Positions 16,403-24,514 of a stretch of DNA of 64,000 nt are shown one piece after another. The stretch is from contig NZ_JAFBIQ010000001.1 of the NCBI RefSeq assembly GCF_021531315.1, forward strand, positions 186,001 through 250,000, given 5' to 3'. A program made the position numbers and the translations under genes. The DNA comes from Oscillibacter valericigenes (GTDB lineage: Bacteria > Bacillota > Clostridia > Oscillospirales > Oscillospiraceae). The notes under the pieces were generated by a model. It had not been told where the DNA came from. It searched no databases and worked only from the letters and a program-made list of their open reading frames with translations. Every line of letters starts with the position of its first letter. Position 1 is the first letter of the stretch.

Positions 16403-18154
16403 TTACTTATTTTTCTTTTCAAGGCGCCTCACGCTCTCCTCGTCCGGCGTGACATAAACAGTGCGGTAAGGCTCGTAGACCACCATGCCGGGCTTGGCGT
16501 TCGCGGGCTTTTTGACAAATTTCACGCTCGTATAGTCCACAGGGACATTGCTGCCGTCCCTCGCCTGAGAATAGTAAGCCGCAAGCAGCGCGGCTTCGTG
16601 CAGGCTCGCGTCGTCATACGCGCCGTTTTCCGTGCAGAGGATGACATGGCTGCCGTGAATTTTCTGCGTATGGAGCCAGAGGTCGCGCTTGTCCGCCTTA
16701 CGCGTGAGCGCATCGTTCTGCACATTGCTGCGCCCGACGAGGATATGCAGGCCGCTCGACGAGCGGAACTCGCGCGGGGCGACGGGCTTTTCGCGGCCGC
16801 GCTTCTCCTTCCCGCTGCGGCGGAGATAGCCGGTCTCCTGCAATTCGCGGCGCAGCTCGGCAAACTCCGATTCGGTCTGCGAGAGTGCGATCTCGCCCTG
16901 CACGCTCTCAAGATAGTCGCGCTCGGCGATGGCCTTGTCGATCTGCTCGCGCAGGTGCTTTTCGGCGGTCTTTGCCTTGGTGTATCTCTTGTAGTATTTC
17001 GCCGCGTTCTGCTGCGGTGTGAGCAGCGGGTCGAGCGGAATGTCGATCTCCGCGCCGTTTTCATCGTAGTAATTCTGCGCCGTGAGCCGCGCCGCGCCGC
17101 GCTCCATGCGGTAGAGGTTCGCGGTGATAAGGTCGCCGCAGAGCCGGAGAGCGTCGCGGTCCTGCGCGGCGGCGTATTCCTTTTCGAGCATACCGAGCTT
17201 GCGCACCACGCGCTCGTGCGCGGAGTTGACCGTGCGCGTCAGCTCGCGCCCACGCCGCTGTGCCGCCTCCTGCCGGTCGCGCTCGGTGTAGAAAGCATCG
17301 AGCAGCGCGGAAAAGCTTGGAAAGCTCGTCTGCGCGGTCTCCGCGCCGTACTGCGTGATGGGGCAGTAGGTGAAATCCACAGGCTTTCCCTCACGCGAGA
17401 GCATCGTCGGTGTAAAGCGGTTTTCCTGCACCCGCTCCGCGAGCCGCTCGATCTCCGCGGCAAGGCGCTCGCAGCCGCCGGGATGGTCAGCAAAGCGGGC
17501 GTCCGACGCGCCGAAGGCGCGATGGGACAGCTCGCGCGCGATGAGCGGCGAGATACCGAGATAGTGGTCGAGCAGAAAGCGCTCGACGCTCTCCTCCGCT
17601 CCCCCGCCGCGGCGGGCAAGCTCAGCCGCGCCCGCGGGATCGTCGAGCAGCGACACCTTCTCAAGCGGCGCGGGGAGCTGGTAGAACAGCCCCGGCAGCA
17701 GCGCCCGCGCGCTGGAGGTCTCAAGCTCCACGCGGCGCATACAGTCTAAAATGCGGCCGTCCTCATCGAGCAGCAGGAGGTTCGAGCGGCGCCCCATCGC
17801 CTCGAGCACCAGCCTTCGTGTGCCCGACTCGCCCAGCTCGTTGACATTCCGAACCGTGAAGGTCACGATGCGCTCGAGCCCGCTCTGCTCAATATCTGTA
17901 ATGCGTGCGCCGACCAAGTGCTTGCGCAGCAGCATACAAAGCATCGGCGGCTCGGCGGGATTCTCGCGCAAAACCTCCGTAAGCTGCACGCGCGGCTGGT
18001 TCGGCCCCGCGTTCAAAAGCAAGCGCAGATTGCCGCGCAGCAGCAGCACGACCTGGTCGCGCGCGGGCTGCTGCACCTTGTCGATGCGCGCGCCGAGGAG
18101 CTGCCCTTTTAATTCATTTGTCAGTGCCCGCAGGCAGATCGCGTCAAGCGGCAT
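16403..18154 (-). CDS. rqcH: Rqc2-type ribosome quality control protein RqcH (NFACT family)
   Basis: RqcH binds obstructed 50S subunits and recruits alanyl-tRNA to add C-terminal alanine tails to stalled chains. It was formerly annotated as fibronectin-binding protein. The protein is 583 residues. The order is NFACT-N domain (start MPLDAICLRALTNEL), helix-hairpin and coiled-coil middle, then the NFACT-R domain (SGLHILVGRSNVQND, DLWLHTQKIHGSHVIL). At the position of the conserved Asp-Arg pair known from Bacillus (D97-R98), this protein has Glu94-Arg95 in SGLERIV, a conservative change. Its start overlaps the end of mrnC by 11 bases. Confidence 0.93.
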   Translation of the reverse strand: MPLDAICLRALTNELKGQLLGARIDKVQQPARDQVVLLLRGNLRLLLNAGPNQPRVQLTEVLRENPAEPPMLCMLLRKHLVGARITDIEQSGLERIVTFTVRNVNELGESGTRRLVLEAMGRRSNLLLLDEDGRILDCMRRVELETSSARALLPGLFYQLPAPLEKVSLLDDPAGAAELARRGGGAEESVERFLLDHYLGISPLIARELSHRAFGASDARFADHPGGCERLAAEIERLAERVQENRFTPTMLSREGKPVDFTYCPITQYGAETAQTSFPSFSALLDAFYTERDRQEAAQRRGRELTRTVNSAHERVVRKLGMLEKEYAAAQDRDALRLCGDLITANLYRMERGAARLTAQNYYDENGAEIDIPLDPLLTPQQNAAKYYKRYTKAKTAEKHLREQIDKAIAERDYLESVQGEIALSQTESEFAELRRELQETGYLRRSGKEKRGREKPVAPREFRSSSGLHILVGRSNVQNDALTRKADKRDLWLHTQKIHGSHVILCTENGAYDDASLHEAALLAAYYSQARDGSNVPVDYTSVKFVKKPANAKPGMVVYEPYRTVYVTPDEESVRRLEKKNK

Positions 18155-18557
18155 CGTTGGCCTCCATCATCAGGTTGAATAGTTCGTTGATGCGCTCCCT
18201 CCGCCCCCGTAGATAGAGCCAGCCGAAAAGCGCCTCGAGCGCCGTGGCTTTCTGGTACTGGGCGCGGTCGGCGCTGTGCGGAATGGTGTGGACATTGGCA
18301 TTGCGCCCCCGGCGAAAGACATTATGCTCCTCCTCCGTCAGCTTCTCCAAGATGAAGTCGGCAAGCTCCGCCTGCTTCGGCGCGCGCACCAGCTCCACCG
18401 TTGCGCGGTGCAGCCCCTTGCCGGTCGCTTTGCCGTGCGCGCAAAGATAGGTGCGCACGAGCAGCTCGTACACGGCGTCGCCGAGGTGCGCGAGGCCGAT
18501 GCTGCTGATGGCGCGGATGGCGTCGGGGTCAAGGGTGTAGGAAAAATAATCGGTCAT
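18144..18557 (-). CDS. mrnC: Mini-ribonuclease 3
   Basis: Ribonuclease III-like enzyme without the double-stranded RNA binding domain. It matures 23S rRNA ends in Firmicutes. The protein is 137 residues. The catalytic core has IGLAHLGDAVYELLVRTYL and, near the end, ATALEALFGWLYLRG. The start at MTDYFSYTL is chosen because the 19 codons before it are not conserved and a GGAG site precedes it. It forms an operon with rqcH, overlapping by 11 bases, and has a consensus promoter. The common partner cysS is absent. Confidence 0.94.
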   Translation of the reverse strand: MTDYFSYTLDPDAIRAISSIGLAHLGDAVYELLVRTYLCAHGKATGKGLHRATVELVRAPKQAELADFILEKLTEEEHNVFRRGRNANVHTIPHSADRAQYQKATALEALFGWLYLRGRRERINELFNLMMEANDAA

Positions 18558-18585
18558 AGACTTCTCCCGTTTCGGTTTTGCCGCT

Positions 18586-18614
18586 ATTATATCCCCCTTT
18601 CGCGCGAAACGCAA
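18586..18614 (-). promoter_or_regulatory. Promoter of mrnC-rqcH
   Basis: Minus strand -35 TTGCGT (18609-18614), 17 bases, -10 TATAAT (18586-18591). Confidence 0.65.
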
Positions 18615-18687
18615 CGGTCAATGCATCTCTCGTCCTGCTCTTTCTTATGCTAATGTGCTATCGTGATGCTCTGCAAGCAAATAGGGC

Positions 18688-18716
18688 TTGACATTTTCCT
18701 TGTAAACTTATACAAT
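18688..18716 (+). promoter_or_regulatory. Promoter of hisS
   Basis: Consensus -35 TTGACA (18688-18693), 17-base spacer, -10 TACAAT (18711-18716). The leader to hisS is only about 50 bases, too short for a T-box. Confidence 0.85.
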
Positions 18717-18774
18717 AGCTTATCATTCATTTTGGCAAATTCGTATATGACCAATCTACGGAGGATAAGAAGCT

Positions 18775-20133
18775 ATGGATCGAATCAAACCCCGGACACT
18801 TTCCGGCTTTATGGAGCTTTTGCCCGCACAGCAGCAGCAGATGGAGCGTGTGATGGACATTCTGCGCACCACCTACGGCCGCTACGGCTTCACCCCGCTC
18901 GACACGCCCATCATCGAGGCCAGCGAGATCCTGCTTGCCAAGGGCGGCGGCGAGACCGAAAAGCAGATCTACCGCTTCACCAAGGGCGAGAGCGACCTCT
19001 CGCTTCGCTTTGACCTCACCGTACCGCTGGCGAAGTATGTCGCCCTGCACTACAACGAACTCGCCTTCCCCTTCCGCCGCTTCCAGATCGGCAAGGTCTA
19101 CCGCGGCGAGCGCGCACAGCGCGGCCGCTTCCGCGAGTTCTATCAGGCGGACATCGATGTCATCGGCGACGGAGAGTTGGACATCATGAACGATGCCGAG
19201 ATCCCCGCCATCATCTACGATGTCTTCTCCGCGATGGGCCTCAAGCGCTTCCAGATCCGCATCAACAACCGCCGCGTGCTCAACGGCTTCTACTCCATGC
19301 TCGGCCTCACTGAGCAAAGCGGCGAGATCATGCGCACGGTGGATAAGATCGAGAAGATCGGCCCCGACATGGTGCGCGCCATCCTCACGGACGATGTCAA
19401 GCTCACCGGTGAGCAGGCCGATGAAATTCTCAAGTTCATCGCCATCGCCGGCACGAACGAGGAGGTCCTTGCGGCGCTCGGCGGCTACCGTGGCCGCGAC
19501 CCGATGTTCGATCAGGGCTATGATGAGCTCTCCACCGTCGTAAAGTATCTCGGCGGCTTCGGCGTCCCGCAGGAGAATTTCAAGGTCGATCTCACCATCG
19601 CGCGCGGTCTCGACTACTACACAGGAACGGTCTATGAGACCGCCCTGCTTGACTATCCGCAGATCGGCTCGGTCTGCTCCGGCGGCCGCTTTGACAACCT
19701 TGCCGAGTATTATACCGACCGCTCTCTGCCCGGCGTCGGCATCTCCATCGGCGTGACGCGCCTTTTCTATGTGCTCGGCGAGCAGGGCCTGCTCAATGAC
19801 GCGATCAACACCGCGCCCGCCGATGTGCTGCTGCTGCCCATGACCGAGGATATGAGCTTCGCCGTTTCCCTCGCCACCAAGCTGCGTGAGCGCGGCCTGC
19901 GCACACAGCTCTACACCGAGAACAAGAAGTTCAAGGCCAAGATGAACTACGCCGACAAGACGAAGATCCCCTATGTCATCTTCCTCGGCGAGGACGAGGT
20001 CACCTCCGGCGTCGTCACCTGCAAGGACATGGTCAGCGGCGAGCAAACCAAGGGCGCGCCCGACGAGGTCATCGCGCGCATCTACGCCGCCATCCGTGAA
20101 AAGAACGCGCAGAAGGTCATCGTGGAGAAATAA
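18775..20133 (+). CDS. hisS: Histidine-tRNA ligase
   Basis: Class II aminoacyl-tRNA synthetase that charges tRNA-His. The protein is 452 residues. Class II motif 2 is around FQIGKVYRGERAQRGRFREF. The histidine-specific motif is ARGLDYYTGTVYE. Motif 3 is around GVGISIGVTRLF. The C-terminal anticodon-binding domain starts near ADVLLLPMTED. It is a monocistronic plus-strand gene with a consensus promoter, a GGAGG site and a strong terminator. The usual downstream partner aspS is not here. Confidence 0.97.
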   Translation: MDRIKPRTLSGFMELLPAQQQQMERVMDILRTTYGRYGFTPLDTPIIEASEILLAKGGGETEKQIYRFTKGESDLSLRFDLTVPLAKYVALHYNELAFPFRRFQIGKVYRGERAQRGRFREFYQADIDVIGDGELDIMNDAEIPAIIYDVFSAMGLKRFQIRINNRRVLNGFYSMLGLTEQSGEIMRTVDKIEKIGPDMVRAILTDDVKLTGEQADEILKFIAIAGTNEEVLAALGGYRGRDPMFDQGYDELSTVVKYLGGFGVPQENFKVDLTIARGLDYYTGTVYETALLDYPQIGSVCSGGRFDNLAEYYTDRSLPGVGISIGVTRLFYVLGEQGLLNDAINTAPADVLLLPMTEDMSFAVSLATKLRERGLRTQLYTENKKFKAKMNYADKTKIPYVIFLGEDEVTSGVVTCKDMVSGEQTKGAPDEVIARIYAAIREKNAQKVIVEK

Positions 20134-20148
20134 CGCACACAACACAAG

Positions 20149-20178
20149 GGAGACAGGCTCTGCCTGTCTCCTTTTTTT
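20149..20178 (+). terminator. Terminator of hisS
   Basis: Ten-base stem GGAGACAGGC / GCCTGTCTCC with a three-base loop and seven T. Confidence 0.92.
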
Positions 20179-20180
20179 GC

Positions 20181-20209
20181 TTGTCATCGGGCGAAAACTG
20201 TGCTACACT
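20181..20209 (+). promoter_or_regulatory. Promoter of the coiled-coil gene
   Basis: -35 TTGTCA (20181-20186), 17 bases, -10 TACACT (20204-20209), directly after the hisS terminator. Confidence 0.7.
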
Positions 20210-20241
20210 GTCAAAAAGAGTACAAATAAGGTGGGATCAGG

Positions 20242-20865
20242 ATGGAAAACAATACCTTCAAGGGCTCCCTGTTCGGCGGCTTCAACCGCGAGGATGTCAT
20301 TGACTATATCACCAAGACCTCGGCGGAGAGCACCGCGCGCATCGAGTCGCTGGAGAGCGATGTTGACAAGCTCACCGCGCAGGAGAATGAGCTGCGCGCA
20401 CAGATCACCTCCCTGCGTGAAGAAAACGACCGTCTTGTCTGCGCGTCAACGGCTGCGGCAGAGGAACGCGACACCCTGCGCACCGCGTTGGACAGCGCCA
20501 ATGCGGAACTGACCGTCCTGCGCGCCGAGGCTGAGGCCCTGCGTGCCGAGAACGCCGCGCTGCGCGCCGAAAATGATAAGCTCCGCCCTATGGCCGAGCA
20601 GTATTCCACCGTCAAGGATCATCTCGCAGGCATCGAGCTTGATGCTCACCAGCGCGCCGAGGAGTATGAGCGCAGTGTCCGCGAGCGTCTTGCTGCGCTG
20701 CTCGGCGACTGCCGCGCGCACTGTGACGAGGTGCTCTCCTCGCTCAGCAACACCTGCATCGGCGTGACGGGTGAGCTGCGCCGCGCGGAAAACAGCATCT
20801 CCTCCCTGCCCGCCGCCTTCAACGCGCTGCGCGAGGGACTGGAAAAGCTGGAAGAAGAAAAATAA
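20242..20865 (+). CDS. DivIVA-like coiled-coil protein
   Basis: The 207-residue protein is almost entirely coiled coil (about residues 25-115, rich in alanine, glutamate, leucine and arginine heptads). It begins FKGSLFGGFNREDVIDYI, a short N-terminal motif resembling the membrane- or partner-binding head of DivIVA/GpsB-type proteins. No enzymatic motif is visible. It has its own promoter and terminator and no functional neighbours. A role in cell division or envelope organisation is inferred only from this layout. Confidence 0.6.
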   Translation: MENNTFKGSLFGGFNREDVIDYITKTSAESTARIESLESDVDKLTAQENELRAQITSLREENDRLVCASTAAAEERDTLRTALDSANAELTVLRAEAEALRAENAALRAENDKLRPMAEQYSTVKDHLAGIELDAHQRAEEYERSVRERLAALLGDCRAHCDEVLSSLSNTCIGVTGELRRAENSISSLPAAFNALREGLEKLEEEK

Positions 20866-20875
20866 CATCACTGCA

Positions 20876-20915
20876 AAAAAGGGAGCTTTGCGCGCTGCGC
20901 GAAGCTCCCTTTTTC
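20876..20915. terminator. Bidirectional terminator
   Basis: Stem GGGAGCTTTGCGCG / CGCGAAGCTCCC with one wobble pair, flanked by runs of A and T. It serves the coiled-coil gene and the converging cytidylate kinase-like gene. Confidence 0.85.
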
Positions 20916-20926
20916 TGTTCGTTTCC

Positions 20927-21535
20927 TCACTTCATGCCCTTGAGCTTCACAAGCTCTTCAAGCAGCGTGACCGTACCCTCGATGCCGAGCAGCGACGAAT
21001 CCACGCACAGATCGTAGCTCGCGGCCTCGCCCCAGTCCTTGCCGGAGTAGTAGTTATAGTACGATGCGCGGGACTTGTCGGTCTTCTTGATGCGATCCTT
21101 CGCCTCGCTCTCGGAGATGTCGTTGCGCGCGGCGACGCGCTTGATGCGTCCCTCGAGCGGCGCGTAGATGAAGAGGTTGATCACATCGTCGCGATCCTTG
21201 AGCGCATAGTCCGCGCAGCGGCCGATGAGGACGCAAGGTCCCTTGTCCGCCAGCTTTTTGATGGTGTCATAGGTCGCCAGATACACCTGCTGCTCGATGC
21301 TGCCCTTGGGCGTCACATGGTGCATGGTGAAGGAATAGGGGTCCATCGCGATGGAATAGAGAAAACTCTTGGGCCGCTCGTCGAAGCTGTGGAACAGCTC
21401 CTCACAAAGGCCGCTCTCCTCCGCCGCCGCCTTAAGCAGCATATCGTCGTAGTAGGCGATGCCAAGCTTATTTGCCAGCGCCGTACCGATCTCGCGGCCA
21501 CCGCTTCCGTACTGTCTTCCAACGGTAATGACCAT
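20927..21535 (-). CDS. Cytidylate kinase-like family protein
   Basis: P-loop protein of the Cytidylate_kin2 family, 202 residues. The nucleotide-binding loop is GRQYGSGGREIG (about residues 6-17), followed by the CMP-kinase-like ALANKLGIAYYDDMLL. ADKGPCVLIGRCADYAL holds the core strand. A late segment SYDLCVDSSLLGIEG is typical of this family, whose substrate is not established. The start MVITVG follows a GGAGG site. It has its own promoter, which sits inside the terminator hairpin of the upstream xdhD operon, so it is separately transcribed. Confidence 0.85.
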   Translation of the reverse strand: MVITVGRQYGSGGREIGTALANKLGIAYYDDMLLKAAAEESGLCEELFHSFDERPKSFLYSIAMDPYSFTMHHVTPKGSIEQQVYLATYDTIKKLADKGPCVLIGRCADYALKDRDDVINLFIYAPLEGRIKRVAARNDISESEAKDRIKKTDKSRASYYNYYSGKDWGEAASYDLCVDSSLLGIEGTVTLLEELVKLKGMK

Positions 21536-21560
21536 AAGGAGTCCTCCTTTTACGCAAAAC

Positions 21561-21593
21561 AAAATGGTGCTATGGTAATTATAGCACCATTTT
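21561..21593 (-). terminator. Terminator of the molybdenum-hydroxylase operon
   Basis: Perfect 13-bp inverted repeat AAAATGGTGCTAT / ATAGCACCATTTT with a seven-base loop. On the minus strand it ends TTTTGTTTT, about 35 bases after the xdhD stop. The same repeat contains the -10 of the next promoter. Confidence 0.8.
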
Positions 21594-21606
21594 GTTTTCG
21601 GTTCAA
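21578..21606 (-). promoter_or_regulatory. Promoter of the cytidylate kinase-like gene
   Basis: Minus strand -35 TTGAAC (21601-21606), 17 bases, -10 TATAAT (21578-21583). The -10 falls within one arm and the loop of the xdhD terminator. Confidence 0.7.
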
Positions 21607-21629
21607 TCTTTTTTTGAAGGAGCTGCTGT

Positions 21630-24509
21630 TCAGATCTTGCCAAGCTCGTGGAGCAGCTTCTCCGGCGTCATCGGCCAGGAGCGCATCCACACGCCGCAGG
21701 CGTCGTGAATGGCGATGCCGATGGCAGGCGCCGCGCCGTTGCAGGCGATCTCGGAGATGGACTTTGCGCCGAAGGGGCCGAACTCGTCGTTGACATCGAT
21801 GAGCACTGCCTTGAAGTCCTCGGGCGCCTCGCCGATCATCGGCACACCGTAATCGGTGAGGTTCGCGTTGACGCATCTGCCGTTCTCGTCGAGCTTCATA
21901 TCCTCGTAGAGCGTGTGGCCGATGGACTTCATCGCCGCGCCGTACATCTGGCACAGGGCGATCTCAGGATTGATGGGCGTGCCGGCATCCTGCAGAGCGT
22001 AGAATTTCTGCACCTTGATCTCACCGGTTTTGACATTGACAGCGACCTGCGCGAAGTGCGCGCCGTAGGGCACGGAGGAGGCCGTGGTGACATAGCTGCC
22101 GTGCGCGACCATCTGGCCGCGGCCGTCGCCCGCGATCGCCGCGTGAGACAGCTCGCCGTAGCTGAGCGCCTTGCCGCTCGCCTTGGAGTAGACCTCACCG
22201 GGGGCGCGGACCTCAAGATCCTCGACCTTTTCATTCATTTGCAGCGCGGCCTCCGCCAAAATCTTCTCCTTGAGCTCTTTCGCCGCCAGCAGCGAGGCAT
22301 TGCCGCTGAAGAAGGTGCCGGAGGAGGCATATGCGCCGGTATCGAACACGCAGGAGTCGGTGTCGCCGGAGACGACCGTGATCTTCTCCATCGGGAGCTT
22401 GAGGACCTCCTTGACCGCCTTGGCGGAGATGGTGTCGAGACCCGTGCCGAGGTCGGCGCCGCCGCTGTTGAGGATGACCGTGCCGTCTGTTTCCAGCTTG
22501 GCGATGGCCTCGGCATGGTCGAGGCCGGGCAGACCGCTGCCCTGCATGATCATGGCGAAGCCCTTGCCGATCCTCCAGTCGGGATCGTCGGAGGTCTCCT
22601 TTTTGCCCCACTCGATCATCTCGCAGCCCTTGGCGATGGCCTCATCCAGTCCGCAGGAGCCGACGGGCACGACATTGCCCTCGCGCCCCTCACCGAGGCC
22701 CTTGAGAATTTCGAGCATATAGCCCTCGCTGACATGGTTCTTCTCGACCATCGTGCGGTAATCGACGCCGAGCTTGTCTGCCAGCTCAGCCATCGCCATC
22801 ATGATGCCGTAGGTACCCTTCGGCGTGCCGTAGCCCTGATACGCGCCCGCGGGCGGCGTGTTGGTGTAAAAGACCTTGAGGTCGTAGGCCATGTTGTCCA
22901 CGGCGAAGAGCGGCAGCGTCTTGGAGCAGCTGTTCATCGGAACGGTCAGGCAGTGGTTGCCGAACGGGCCGGTGTTGGCGCAGACCTCCATAAAGAGCGC
23001 GGTGATGGTGCCGTCCTTCTTGCCGCCCATCTTCACGCGCACACGCATGGGGTGACGGGTGGAGTTGGCGTAGAACTCCTCGGCGCGGGTGTTGCGGTAG
23101 TAGACCGGCTTTCCCGTGACCCACGCGGCGTAGCCGGTCAGGTCCTCGACGAGAATATCCTGCTTGCTGCCGTAGCCGCCGCCGACACGCTCCTTGACGA
23201 CATGAATTTTATTTTCGGGAATGCCGCACACCCAACTCACGATGCGGCGGACATGGTAGGGCACCTGCGTGGCGCAGTTGAGCACCAGACGCCCGCCCTC
23301 AATGTGCGCATAGCAGACATGGGGCTCGAGCGGCGTGTGCTGGATCTGACTGGTCTGATAGGTGCGGTCCACGATGGCGTCCGCCTCGGCAAAGCCCTTT
23401 TCCACATCGCCGATGCCGCCCTTGTTGGACGCCGCGATGTTTTTGTGAATGTCCGCGCCCAGCGGGAACTGGTAGACGACCTTGCCCTCGCGCTCGTCGC
23501 CCGCAAGCGCGTTGTACGCCGCGAGGTCGGCGGGCGCGCCCGCATTGTAGACGACCTCGCCGTTGTGGACGAGCGGCGCACCCTCCGCCATGGCCTCCTC
23601 GACCGTATAGACCGCGCCCTGCGGCTCGTACTCGACCTTGATGAGCGCGGCGGCACGGTCGGCGATCTCCGGTGTGCGGGCAATGATGCCTGCCACACGG
23701 TCGCCGACGTGGCGAACCTTCAGATTGAAGAGGCGGCGGTCATGCGGAGACGGCTCGGGGTTGCCCTGACCCGCCTGCATATAGTGCGTTTCGGGCGTGT
23801 TGTAGGCGGTGAGAACGGCGGCGACGCCGGGCAGCTTTTCTGCCTCACTCGCGTCGATAGACTTGATATACGCGCTGGCGAAGGGGCTGCGCAGAACATG
23901 CAGGCACCATGCGTTCTCAGGCACCTTATCCTCCACAAACACCGGCTCGCCGGAGACCAGCGCCGCGCCGTCGACCTTGCCGCAGGGCTTGCCGACGACT
24001 TCGAGGTTGGGGCGGAAGGACGGGGCGATCTCGCTGCGAAATTCGCCGAAATCGCGCAACTCGGTGGCGAGCTTGACCGCCAGATAGTAGTGCTCATAGC
24101 CCGCGTCGCGGACGAAGATGCTCGTGAGCACGTTTTTGATGTCTTTTCTGGTGGGATTGGGATTTTGCTCCAGCAGCCAGGTCAAAATGAGCGCGGCGGC
24201 GGGCGCGTTGTATGCGCTCTGCACGATGCCCGCAGCAACCATGGCCTTTTGCACATAATTCAGCTCGCGCCCGTTCAGCAAGCCCTCGGCGGTGCGGATG
24301 TCCGCGCCCTCGGCCTGATAGAACAGGATAAAATTCGCATACCTGAGCTTGCCGTTAAAGATGATGGTGTCGCTGCCGGCAAAGCCCTCGGCATCGTCGC
24401 TGTCGCGGACACTGCGATAGCCCGCGCGATAGAGCACCTCACGGAGCCTTGCGGTGGGTTCGGCGCAGAGGACGACCTCCTCGCCGTTGATTTTGCATTT
24501 CAATTCCAT
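21630..24509 (-). CDS. xdhD: XdhD-like molybdenum hydroxylase with a cysteine-less ferredoxin domain
   Basis: The 959-residue member of the xanthine dehydrogenase family closely resembles Escherichia coli XdhD, a probable hypoxanthine/xanthine oxidase. Residues 1-150 keep the fold of a 2Fe-2S small subunit, but all eight ligands are lost. VRDSDDAEGFAGSDTIIFNG replaces the first cluster motif, and VQSAYNAP and FVRDAGYEHYY replace the second. The rest is the molybdopterin domain, with VGGGYGSKQDI, AYQGYGTPKG (Gln where xanthine oxidases have the substrate Arg of FRGFG) and GAKSISEIACNG carrying the probable catalytic Glu. The ATG follows an AGGAG site and lies five bases after ygfM. It is the last gene of the operon. 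Electrons probably leave through partner Fe-S or FAD subunits. Confidence 0.88.
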   Translation of the reverse strand: MELKCKINGEEVVLCAEPTARLREVLYRAGYRSVRDSDDAEGFAGSDTIIFNGKLRYANFILFYQAEGADIRTAEGLLNGRELNYVQKAMVAAGIVQSAYNAPAAALILTWLLEQNPNPTRKDIKNVLTSIFVRDAGYEHYYLAVKLATELRDFGEFRSEIAPSFRPNLEVVGKPCGKVDGAALVSGEPVFVEDKVPENAWCLHVLRSPFASAYIKSIDASEAEKLPGVAAVLTAYNTPETHYMQAGQGNPEPSPHDRRLFNLKVRHVGDRVAGIIARTPEIADRAAALIKVEYEPQGAVYTVEEAMAEGAPLVHNGEVVYNAGAPADLAAYNALAGDEREGKVVYQFPLGADIHKNIAASNKGGIGDVEKGFAEADAIVDRTYQTSQIQHTPLEPHVCYAHIEGGRLVLNCATQVPYHVRRIVSWVCGIPENKIHVVKERVGGGYGSKQDILVEDLTGYAAWVTGKPVYYRNTRAEEFYANSTRHPMRVRVKMGGKKDGTITALFMEVCANTGPFGNHCLTVPMNSCSKTLPLFAVDNMAYDLKVFYTNTPPAGAYQGYGTPKGTYGIMMAMAELADKLGVDYRTMVEKNHVSEGYMLEILKGLGEGREGNVVPVGSCGLDEAIAKGCEMIEWGKKETSDDPDWRIGKGFAMIMQGSGLPGLDHAEAIAKLETDGTVILNSGGADLGTGLDTISAKAVKEVLKLPMEKITVVSGDTDSCVFDTGAYASSGTFFSGNASLLAAKELKEKILAEAALQMNEKVEDLEVRAPGEVYSKASGKALSYGELSHAAIAGDGRGQMVAHGSYVTTASSVPYGAHFAQVAVNVKTGEIKVQKFYALQDAGTPINPEIALCQMYGAAMKSIGHTLYEDMKLDENGRCVNANLTDYGVPMIGEAPEDFKAVLIDVNDEFGPFGAKSISEIACNGAAPAIGIAIHDACGVWMRSWPMTPEKLLHELGKI

Positions 24510-24514
24510 CGCTG

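Noticed and set aside
18717-18774. Possible T-box riboswitch before hisS or leuS
   Set aside because: The leaders are about 50-70 bases, with no specifier hairpin, no T-box sequence and no terminator-antiterminator pair.
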